Source of the DNA: Pseudonocardia kujensis
Lineage (GTDB): Bacteria; Actinomycetota; Actinomycetes; Mycobacteriales; Pseudonocardiaceae
DNA length: 64,000 nucleotides
Assembly: GCF_021283305.1 (NCBI RefSeq)
Contig: NZ_JAJSOK010000019.1
Coordinates: 55,042 to 119,041 of the forward strand
Reading direction: 5' to 3'
In this document: positions 54,888 to 64,000 of the stretch, in pieces
How the letters are laid out: each line of letters begins with the position of its first letter
Position numbering within the stretch: position 1 is the first letter of the stretch
Translations under genes and position numbers: made by a program
The notes under the pieces: model-generated
Databases searched by the model: none
What the model was told of the DNA's origin: nothing
Seen by the model: only the letters and a program-made list of their open reading frames with translations

Positions 54888-57800
54888 TCAGAGGCCGCGG
54901 TAGGCCGCCATGGCGCCCGCGAGGAGGTCACCGAGCCCGAGTGCCTCGGTGGGCGTCTCCTTCGTCGCCGCGCCCTCCTGCTCGGCTCCCCCGCCGTTCG
55001 CGGCCGGAGTGTCCGCCTTCGCGTCCGTGTCGCCCCCGGCCGGGCCGGAGCCCGGGCCGATCCCGTCCGCACCGGTGCCGTCGGCCCCGGGCCCGTGCTC
55101 GTCGGAGCCGGTCGTGCTGCCGCGCCCGTCCGCGGCAGGTGGCGGGGACGCGGCGGTCGCGGCAGAGGCCGAGGGGGGCGACGCCGGGCCGGCTCGGTCG
55201 CCCTCGTCGTCCGAGGCGCCGGTACCCTCCGAGCCCGGGGCTGCACCCGAACGTCGATGCCGACGCCCGCCGCTCCCCGGACGGACCGCCAGGTCCTCGA
55301 GCCGGAAGGTGCCGGCGCCCGTGCGTCCGTTCGTCGACCGTGCCGCGGGCGGCGGCGACGGCTCGATGTCCTGGATGAGCTGGACCCCGGTGGCGCCGTC
55401 CGTCCCGTGCACGGTGCCGCGCAGCCGCGCGCCGCGCAGCCCCGCGTCCCCGGTGACGCTGGAGGCCAGGTCCCGCAGCACGGGATGCAGCCACGCGGCG
55501 GTCTCGCTCCGGTCCCGCCCCGGCAGGTCGACACGCACGGTGCTCGGGTCCTCGGTGCGGACCCGGGCCCGGCTCGGCAGGTGCACACGCATCCGATCGG
55601 AGAGTCCCCGCAGCACGCGCTCGACGTCCGGCGAGCCGATCCGCCGATCCCCGTCCACGAAGTCGAGCACCACGGAGGTACCGAGGCCCTCGCCGTCGTT
55701 CCCGGCGCCACCGTCGTCGCCGCGTCCGCCGGCGGCCGCGGCGGCGGGAAGTGCACCCGACAAGGCGTCGGGCTTGCCCCAGACCCGGTCCAGCTCCGCG
55801 ATCGCCGAGCGCAACCAGTCGTCCGCCGCCCGCGCCGCGGGCGACGGCGCGACGTCGCTCGAGGCCGCCCCGCTCGACCGAGCCGGCTCCTCGACCCGCG
55901 ACGACCGCCCACCGCCCGAGAGGTCCGCACGCGGCGGGCTGCCGATGCCCCGGGATTCGTCCGTCCCCTCACGTCCGGGCGCCCCGGCACGGGCAGGCCC
56001 AGCGGGACGAGTCCGCTCGCCGCGGTGCGGCGACCCACCCGTAGGGCCCTCGGGACCGAGGCCCACCGTGGGGCGACCCGGCTCGTCACGCCCGGCCAGG
56101 CCGTTCGCCCGCCCCGGCTCACCCCCACCACCGGGCTCGCCTGCCCGGCCCGGCGCCTCCGTGCGACGTCGTTCGTCTCCGCGAGTCCGCTCGCCGGCGT
56201 TCGGGGGCCCGCTCGCGCGCCCCCCGCCCGGCGAGGTCGAACCCGCCTCGCCGGTCTGCGCCTCGGCGGCCTCCCGGGCCCGGCGCCGGGCGGCGCGGCC
56301 GCCGCCCTCGACCCCGGCGAGGAGGTCCGCCACCCGGCGTGCAGCGGCGCCGTCCTCGGCGGCGAGCCGGTCGGCCGAACGACGCGACCGGGACCGGGAC
56401 CGGGACCGGGACCCGCCTACCGCGCCCGCAGCTCGGTCGTCGCCGTCCACGGCGCTCCCGGCGCGCGCAGACGCCTCGGCAGGCCACTCCTCGTCCTGCG
56501 TCGCGCTCTCCGCGCCGCCGGGGGTGCTCGCGTCCACGGCGGCTGCGCGAGCCCGTCGCGCAGCCCGGCCGGACACGGCCTCGGCGCCGGGATCGGCCGT
56601 GCTGCGGTCGCTCCGCGGCGCGGACGGGTCCCCGCCCCGCTGCTCCTCGCTCCCCTGGTCCCGACGTCCGGTGAAGTCGCGGACATACCCCCCGGCGGCT
56701 GCGCCGGCGCCGAGGTCGGGATCTCCGCCGACACGGTCCTCACGCCGGCCGACAGGCCGCCCGTCCGAGGTCTGCTGCGCCTCGGCCTTCTCCGGTCCGC
56801 CGGGTCCGAGCGGGTCGTCGGGCCGCGGCTCGTCCGGCGCGCCGTTGCGGCGGCGCCGGCCGACGGCGCCCGGCAGGTCGTCGCCGGCGCGTAGACGCGG
56901 CCAGGAAGCCGGCCGCCCGTCGTCGCTCCAGCGGCCCGAGGCCCGCAGCTCGGAGATCAGCGCGTCCCCGAGCAGGGCACCGTAGGTGGCGGCCTGCCGG
57001 TCCGGCTCCTCGATCGGGACCGCCGTCGCCGTGGCCCGCCGCCGCGGCTTCGCGGGCGTCTCCTGCGCGCTCCCGGGTTCGGCCACGGCGTCGTCCGACG
57101 CCTCCGAGGACTCGGCCGGACCACCGTCGAGCAGCTCCGGCCGGTCCCTGCCGCCCCGGTCACTCCCGAGCCCGGTCCCGGCGGCGCGACCGTTCGTTCC
57201 CGACTTCACCTCTCCGCGGCGCCCCGACTCCGTCGCATCGTCGATCGGGCTGCCCAGCGCACCGTGCGCACCGGACACGTCCGCGGTGCGCCGACCGCCG
57301 CTGGTGGGGGACGCCTCGGCAGCGCCGCGCCGACGGTGGTCGACGCCGTCGTCACGGGCGTCGAGAGTCGCCCCGGTGTCGGCCTTTCGCCGACGACCTG
57401 CCGTCGTCGCCGGCTCGTCGGCGGTCTCGCCGACGCCACGGCGCCGCCGACCGCCGCTCTCACCCTCGTCGCCGACGCCGCGACGTCGGCCCACAGGCCT
57501 GGGCTCGGCCAACGGGTCGGCGATCGTGCCGCTCCACGACGCAGGGACGATCCCCGCGTCGAGCCCGCCCAGCAACGCGTCGATCGCACTGGTCGCGCCT
57601 GCGGCTTCGGCAGTCGCACGGGCCGGGGGCGTTCCGTTCCGTGTGTCGCGGTCCGCGCCTGCCGGGCCGGAGGCAACGCCCGAGGAGATCGCCTGCGTGC
57701 TCCCCCCCGCGCCGGAGCGCGCCGTCGTCCCGACGCTCGCCGCGGCGCTTCCGTTGCTGCGCCCGCCGGTCGAGAGCCCGTCACCGACCAGCCGATCCGC

Positions 57801-58823
57801 GACGGCCGCAACCAGCTCACGGAACCGCCGCCCGCGCTCCACATCGCGGTGCTCCGCCTCGAGCCCGGCCCGGGTCGCGGCCAGAGCGGCGTCGAGCCGG
57901 CCCTGCTTCTCCGCGAGGTCCCCGAGCGCGACGCGACAGGCACCCTCGAGCCCGGGGCTGTCCACCGCCGCCGCGTACTCGGCCGCCTCGGACAGCGCCC
58001 TCTCGGCTGCCGCACCGTGGTCGGCGGTCGCCTGGGCGATGACGAGCCGCAGTTGCGCGGCCTGTCGGGTGGCCTTCGTGCCCGCCCGTGCCGCGGCGGC
58101 CTCCGCCACGGCGCGCGCCTCGCTCCCCCGACCTGCCTCGAGCAGCGCACCGAGGTGCTGCGCGGTGAGCGCGTCGACCAGATGGGGGGACACCGGATCG
58201 GGCGTCGCCCCGGCTGTCCCGAGCGCCTGCAGACCCTCGCGGGCGGCGTCGACCGCCTCGTCCGTACGGCCGCCTTCGCGCGCGACCGACGACCGGGCCA
58301 GCGCCACGGCCACGGAGGCGTGACCGGGCAGCAGACGTGCGTCCGCCCGAGCCGAGTCGAAGAGACCGCGCGCCTCCTCCGGCCGGCCGCCGCCGGCGCA
58401 CCGCGCCAGGACGAGCCGCGCGTCGAACCGGGCCTCGGGCGATGCGTCCGCCCGCGCGAGGACCGCCTCGGCAAGTCGCCGGGCCAGCGCGACGTCGCCG
58501 TTGTCCCGGCACGCCGACGCGATCTCGACCAGGAGCCGCTGCCCGGCCGGACCGGCGAGCACGGCCGGGTCGACGTCCGACGCGTCCAGCGCCTCGAGAG
58601 CCTCGACGACGGCCGCCCGGCCGTCTCCCACCGCCGCGACGCCGTGCACCCGCCACCCGAGGGCGGTGAGCCACACCGCCGGGTCGCCGGGCCCCGCCGC
58701 GTCGGCGACGTGCCCGGCGAGCTCGGCCGTGAGATCCGGTCTGCTCCACCGCAGCGACGCGGCGACGCCGATCATCGCTGCCCCGGACATCTGGTCCCCG
58801 TCGTGCCGGACCGTTTCGGACAT
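54888..58823 (-). CDS. Large hypothetical protein: helical-repeat head, long disordered middle, small folded C-terminal domain
   Basis: 1311 residues. Residues 1-343 are Ala/Leu-rich helices in pairs of TPR type (ARRLAEAVLARADASPEARF, ARLVLARCAGGGRPEEARGL, ELVAAVADRLVGDGL). Residues about 345-1000 are Gly, Pro, Arg, Glu, Asp-rich, with no fold, including SRSRSRSRSRR coded by (CCGGGA) repeats. Residues 1003-1150 fold again: DDWLRSAIAELDRVWG, SVVLDFVDGDRRIGSPDVER, RVRTEDPSTVRVDLPG, SETAAWLHPVLRDL; the last parts look like a degenerate GGDEF fold without the catalytic motif. The final residues EALGLGDLLAGAMAAYRGL form a conserved-looking helix. No signal peptide. Role not known. Confidence 0.8.
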   Translation of the reverse strand: MSETVRHDGDQMSGAAMIGVAASLRWSRPDLTAELAGHVADAAGPGDPAVWLTALGWRVHGVAAVGDGRAAVVEALEALDASDVDPAVLAGPAGQRLLVEIASACRDNGDVALARRLAEAVLARADASPEARFDARLVLARCAGGGRPEEARGLFDSARADARLLPGHASVAVALARSSVAREGGRTDEAVDAAREGLQALGTAGATPDPVSPHLVDALTAQHLGALLEAGRGSEARAVAEAAAARAGTKATRQAAQLRLVIAQATADHGAAAERALSEAAEYAAAVDSPGLEGACRVALGDLAEKQGRLDAALAATRAGLEAEHRDVERGRRFRELVAAVADRLVGDGLSTGGRSNGSAAASVGTTARSGAGGSTQAISSGVASGPAGADRDTRNGTPPARATAEAAGATSAIDALLGGLDAGIVPASWSGTIADPLAEPRPVGRRRGVGDEGESGGRRRRGVGETADEPATTAGRRRKADTGATLDARDDGVDHRRRGAAEASPTSGGRRTADVSGAHGALGSPIDDATESGRRGEVKSGTNGRAAGTGLGSDRGGRDRPELLDGGPAESSEASDDAVAEPGSAQETPAKPRRRATATAVPIEEPDRQAATYGALLGDALISELRASGRWSDDGRPASWPRLRAGDDLPGAVGRRRRNGAPDEPRPDDPLGPGGPEKAEAQQTSDGRPVGRREDRVGGDPDLGAGAAAGGYVRDFTGRRDQGSEEQRGGDPSAPRSDRSTADPGAEAVSGRAARRARAAAVDASTPGGAESATQDEEWPAEASARAGSAVDGDDRAAGAVGGSRSRSRSRSRRSADRLAAEDGAAARRVADLLAGVEGGGRAARRRAREAAEAQTGEAGSTSPGGGRASGPPNAGERTRGDERRRTEAPGRAGEPGGGGEPGRANGLAGRDEPGRPTVGLGPEGPTGGSPHRGERTRPAGPARAGAPGREGTDESRGIGSPPRADLSGGGRSSRVEEPARSSGAASSDVAPSPAARAADDWLRSAIAELDRVWGKPDALSGALPAAAAAGGRGDDGGAGNDGEGLGTSVVLDFVDGDRRIGSPDVERVLRGLSDRMRVHLPSRARVRTEDPSTVRVDLPGRDRSETAAWLHPVLRDLASSVTGDAGLRGARLRGTVHGTDGATGVQLIQDIEPSPPPAARSTNGRTGAGTFRLEDLAVRPGSGGRRHRRSGAAPGSEGTGASDDEGDRAGPASPPSASAATAASPPPAADGRGSTTGSDEHGPGADGTGADGIGPGSGPAGGDTDAKADTPAANGGGAEQEGAATKETPTEALGLGDLLAGAMAAYRGL
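56388..56412 (-). repeat. Hexanucleotide tandem repeat inside the 1311-residue gene
   Basis: CCGGGA is repeated about four times and codes for alternating Ser-Arg. It is in frame, so copy changes would lengthen or shorten the RS stretch only. Confidence 0.7.
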
Positions 58824-58902
58824 GCACCCTCCCGTGCACCCCGACTCCGGGGTCGCTCCCGCTGCAGCTCCGTGGCCTCAGGCCACCGGAGAGTGATAGC
58901 TC

Positions 58903-60579
58903 TCAGTCACGGGTCAGCTTACGGTGCGTCACACGGTGCGGTCGCGCGGCATCCGCTCCGAGGCGCTCGACCTTGTTCTTCTCGTACGCCTCGAAGTTGC
59001 CCTCGAACCAGAACCAGCTGGCCGGGTTCTCGTCCGTGCCCTCCCACGCGAGGATGTGGGTCACGACGCGGTCGAGGAACCAACGGTCGTGGGAGATCAC
59101 CACGGCGCAGCCCGGGAACTGCTCCAGCGCGTTCTCCAGCGACCCCAGGGTCTCGACGTCCAGGTCGTTCGTCGGCTCGTCGAGCAGGATCAGGTTTCCG
59201 CCCAGCTTGAGCGTGAGGGCCAGGTTCAGCCGGTTCCGCTCACCACCGGACAGCACGCCGGCCGGCTTCTGCTGGTCCGGGCCCTTGAACCCGAACGCCG
59301 CGACGTAGGCCCGGGACGGCATCTCGGTCTGCCCGACGTGGATGTAGTCGAGCCCGTCGGACACGACCTCCCACACGTTCTTCTTCGGGTCGATGCCGGC
59401 ACGGTTCTGGTCGACGTACGACAGCTTGACCGTGTCGCCGACCTTCACCTCGCCCGAGTCCGGCTTCTCCAGGCCGACGATGGTCTTGAACAGCGTGGTC
59501 TTGCCGACGCCGTTCGGCCCGATGACGCCCACGATGCCGTTGCGAGGCAGCGAGAAGGACAGGTCCTTGATGAGCTGGCGCCCGTCGAAGCCCTTGTCCA
59601 GGTGCGAGACCTCGACGACGGTGTTGCCCAGGCGCGGGCCCGGCGGGATCTGGATCTCCTCGAAGTCCAGCTTGCGGTGCCGGTCCGCCTCGGCCGCCAT
59701 CTCCTCGTAGCGGTCGAGCCGCGAGCGGCTCTTCGCCTGGCGGGCCTTGGGGTTGGAGCGGACCCAGGCCAGCTCCTCCTTCAGGCGCCGCTGCAGCTTC
59801 GCGTCCTTCTTGCCCTGGACGGCGAGCCGCTCCGCCTTCTTCTCCAGGTAGGTGGAGTAGTTGCCCTCGTAGGGGAAGGTGCGGCCGCGGTCCAGCTCGA
59901 GGATCCACTGCGCCACGTTGTCGAGGAAGTACCGGTCGTGGGTGACGGCCAGGACCGCGCCGGGGTAGGAGCTCAGGAACTGCTCCAACCACAGGACGCT
60001 CTCGGCGTCGAGGTGGTTGGTCGGCTCGTCGAGCAGTAGGAGGTCCGGCTTCGACAGCAGGAGCTTGCACAGCGCCACCCGTCGGCGCTCACCACCGGAG
60101 AGGTGGCTGACCTCCGCGTCCGCCGGCGGGCACCGCAGCGCGTCCATCGCCTGCTCGAGCTGGGAGTCGAGCTCCCAGGCGTCGGCGTGGTCGAGCTCCT
60201 CCTGGAGGGTGCCCATCTCCTCCATCAGCGCGTCCGAGTAGTCCGTCGCCATCTGCTCGGCGATCTGGTTGTACCGGTCGAGCTTCTGCTTGATCTCGCC
60301 GACGCCCTCCTCGACGTTCCCGAGGACGGTCTTCTCCTCGTTCAGCGCGGGCTCCTGCTGGAGGATGCCGACCGTCGCCCCGGGCGCCAGGAATGCCTCG
60401 CCGTTGTTGGGCTGGTCCAGCCCCGCCATGATCCGCAGCACGCTGGACTTGCCGGCGCCGTTCGGCCCCACGACACCGATCTTGGCCCCCGGGTAGAAGC
60501 TGATCGAGGCGTTGTCGAGGATGACCTTGTCGCCGTGCGCCTTGCGCACGTTCTTCATGGTGTAGATGAACTCCGCCAC
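58903..60579 (-). CDS. ettA: Energy-dependent translational throttle protein EttA (ABC-F)
   Basis: 558 residues. ABC-F ATPase that binds the ribosomal E site and gates early translation by ATP/ADP ratio. Two ATPase cassettes: Walker A GPNGAGKSSVLRIMAG and GPNGVGKTTLFKTIVG; signatures HLSGGERRRVALC and LSGGERNRLNLAL; Walker B LLLLDEPTNHLD and LILLDEPTNDLD. The arm and linker between cassettes carry RLKEELAWVRSNPKARQAKS. GTG 60579 matches the E. coli N-terminus MAQFVYTM. ssb lies 25 bases upstream on the same strand. Confidence 0.96.
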   Translation of the reverse strand: MAEFIYTMKNVRKAHGDKVILDNASISFYPGAKIGVVGPNGAGKSSVLRIMAGLDQPNNGEAFLAPGATVGILQQEPALNEEKTVLGNVEEGVGEIKQKLDRYNQIAEQMATDYSDALMEEMGTLQEELDHADAWELDSQLEQAMDALRCPPADAEVSHLSGGERRRVALCKLLLSKPDLLLLDEPTNHLDAESVLWLEQFLSSYPGAVLAVTHDRYFLDNVAQWILELDRGRTFPYEGNYSTYLEKKAERLAVQGKKDAKLQRRLKEELAWVRSNPKARQAKSRSRLDRYEEMAAEADRHRKLDFEEIQIPPGPRLGNTVVEVSHLDKGFDGRQLIKDLSFSLPRNGIVGVIGPNGVGKTTLFKTIVGLEKPDSGEVKVGDTVKLSYVDQNRAGIDPKKNVWEVVSDGLDYIHVGQTEMPSRAYVAAFGFKGPDQQKPAGVLSGGERNRLNLALTLKLGGNLILLDEPTNDLDVETLGSLENALEQFPGCAVVISHDRWFLDRVVTHILAWEGTDENPASWFWFEGNFEAYEKNKVERLGADAARPHRVTHRKLTRD

Positions 60580-60604
60580 GCCCTCGATGGTAGTTCCGCC
60601 CCCG

Positions 60605-61120
60605 TCAGCCCCTCGCGGCCGGTACGGCCTCGGCCACCTGCCGGATCTGCTCGTCGTCCGGGGCGGGCCGTGGGCCGACGGCCACGTCGTCCGGGATCGC
60701 CGCCCCGTCGCCGGCCATCGGCATCCCGGCCTCCTCCACGAGGCTGCCGTCGGCGGTCCTCCGCACCCGCGTGACGACGGCCATCGTCGTGTTCAGGTCG
60801 GGGCCGACCGCATCGGCGACCAGCGTGACCGCCGTGCGGGTCCGCCCCTCCTGTTCGTAGTCCCGGACGTACAACCGGCCGTGGGCGATCACCGGGTCGC
60901 CCTTCGCGAACGATCCCTGCACGTTGCGCCCGAGGTGCCGGCGCCAGATGTCGACCGAGACGTAGGACGTCGACGACTCCTTCCACTGCCCGGTCGCACG
61001 GTCCATGTACCCGTGGTTGCAGGCCATCCGGAAGGAGACGACCTCGCGGCCGCCGCCCAGATCGCGTGTGACGGGGGCGTTCGTCAGCCGGCCCACCACG
61101 GTCGTCAGGATCTCGGTCAT
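60605..61120 (-). CDS. Single-stranded DNA-binding protein paralogue
   Basis: 171 residues. The OB fold reads TEILTTVVGRLTNAPVTRDL, VVSFRMACNHGYMDRATGQW, SYVSVDIWRRHLGRNVQGSF and KGDPVIAHGRLYVRDYEQEG. The C-terminus lacks the acidic DDDIPF tip, so this is not the main replicative SSB; it resembles secondary SsbB/SSB-like proteins. ATG 61120 follows AGGAG. It is probably cotranscribed with ettA. Confidence 0.92.
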   Translation of the reverse strand: MTEILTTVVGRLTNAPVTRDLGGGREVVSFRMACNHGYMDRATGQWKESSTSYVSVDIWRRHLGRNVQGSFAKGDPVIAHGRLYVRDYEQEGRTRTAVTLVADAVGPDLNTTMAVVTRVRRTADGSLVEEAGMPMAGDGAAIPDDVAVGPRPAPDDEQIRQVAEAVPAARG

Positions 61121-61307
61121 CGTTCTCGCTCCTCGTGTCGATCGATCCGATGCACCAAGCATGGGCCGGGAGCACGAGCTCGACGGGGCGAATGCCGATC
61201 CTGTGGACACAGGGATCGAGGTGAGGACGATTCCGCGGCGCCAGCGGCAGATACGACGAGATTTGTCGGTGGCAGGTGGTAGGAGCCCCTGCCCCGTCCG
61301 AGAACGC

Positions 61308-61344
61308 GAGAAGGCCCCGGAACCAGTGGTTCCGGGGCCTTCTC
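61308..61344 (-). terminator. 17-bp stem terminator after the rRNA operon
   Basis: GAGAAGGCCCCGGAACC (61308-61324) pairs perfectly with GGTTCCGGGGCCTTCTC (61328-61344) over AGT. It is 11 bases from the 5S gene's 3' end. Confidence 0.95.
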
Positions 61345-61354
61345 GATGTTTGAT

Positions 61355-61470
61355 GTCGGCGGCGACCTACTCTCCCACACCCTGGCGAGTGCAGTACCAT
61401 CGGCGCTGGAGGGCTTAGCTTCCGGGTTCGGGATGGGACCGGGCGTTCCCCCTCCGCAATGACCACCGAC
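61355..61470 (-). rRNA. rrf: 5S ribosomal RNA
   Basis: About 116 bases. On the minus strand it begins with GTCGGTGGTCATTGCGGAG, contains CCCATCCCGAACCCGGAAGC and GCCGATGGTACTGCACT, and ends with GGTCGCCGCCGAC, which pairs with the 5' end, as in actinobacterial 5S rRNA. A terminator follows and the 23S gene precedes it. Confidence 0.96.
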
Positions 61471-61611
61471 AACACTATTCACCTATCCCCGAAAAACCCG
61501 TTCCCGAAACCAGGAACAAACCCGGGGTCGAACACCAACCAGCCGCCCCGAAAACCGGGACACACTGGTTGTGTGCTCAGGGTCACACAGTGGATGCGAA
61601 CAACATGTTGT

Positions 61612-64000
<2,389 letters not shown>

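Overview
The window is about 64 kb of very GC-rich DNA with near-saturated G/C third codon positions and many GTG (and some TTG) starts. Gene order and content (tig-clpP1-clpP2-clpX ... valS-folC; ddl-DUF3515-Lrp RAM protein-thiL; F420/deazaflavin-type flavoproteins; a 1571-residue NAD-glutamate dehydrogenase) point to a high-GC actinobacterium, probably Pseudonocardiaceae (Pseudonocardia-like). It reads as ordinary chromosome: no insertion sequence, prophage, integrase, CRISPR array or tRNA gene was seen. It ends inside a 23S rRNA gene.

Layout. 1-3898: folC (cut by the window edge) and valS, minus strand. 3954-8353: an accessory block between valS and clpX with a C39-like cysteine-protease-fold protein, a PPOX flavoprotein, a DUF6457 protein, an oxalate/formate-type MFS carrier with its small partner, and a divergent class III CoA-transferase. 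8523-12997: the protein quality-control cluster clpX, clpP2, clpP1, tig, with a ClgR-like box upstream of clpP1. 13143-16418: an envelope-stress group with three Asp23/Gls24 proteins (one carrying an anti-sigma-like zinc motif), CsbD, an ECF sigma factor and a FhuF-like iron-sulfur protein. 16948-23002: gltBD, glutamate synthase. 23075-31497: a CDF metal exporter, a deazaflavin-type reductase behind two matching operators, DedA, DUF1697, an ABC1 kinase, two MFS exporters and a disordered protein. 31529-36157: thiL, Lrp RAM, DUF3515, ddl, a PEP-mutase/isocitrate lyase family enzyme and a second PPOX protein. 36288-41390: a DHA2 exporter fused to three carboxypeptidase-regulatory-like domains, a SnoaL-like gene remnant, and a divergent MocR/PPOX pair. 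41415-47614: TetR/GNAT pair with a 20-bp palindrome, then a tightly packed run of prolyl oligopeptidase, MscS channel, truncated haemoglobin O and GH13 glucosidase. 47629-54592: hypothetical, thioesterase, alpha/beta hydrolase, STAS protein and the large glutamate dehydrogenase. 54888-61120: a 1311-residue mostly disordered protein, ettA and an ssb paralogue. 61355-64000: 5S rRNA and the 3' part of 23S rRNA, minus strand.

How parts work together. The Clp genes encode a two-peptidase ClpXP machine plus the trigger factor chaperone. gltBD and the NAD-linked dehydrogenase run opposite directions of glutamate metabolism. The sigma/Asp23 cluster looks like one stress regulon whose anti-sigma sensor could be the zinc-Asp23 hybrid. 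The best candidates for something little described are that hybrid, the MFS-transthyretin-like fusion, the 1311-residue protein, the operator pair before the reductase gene, and a mirrored 22-bp repeat array between DUF3515 and ddl.
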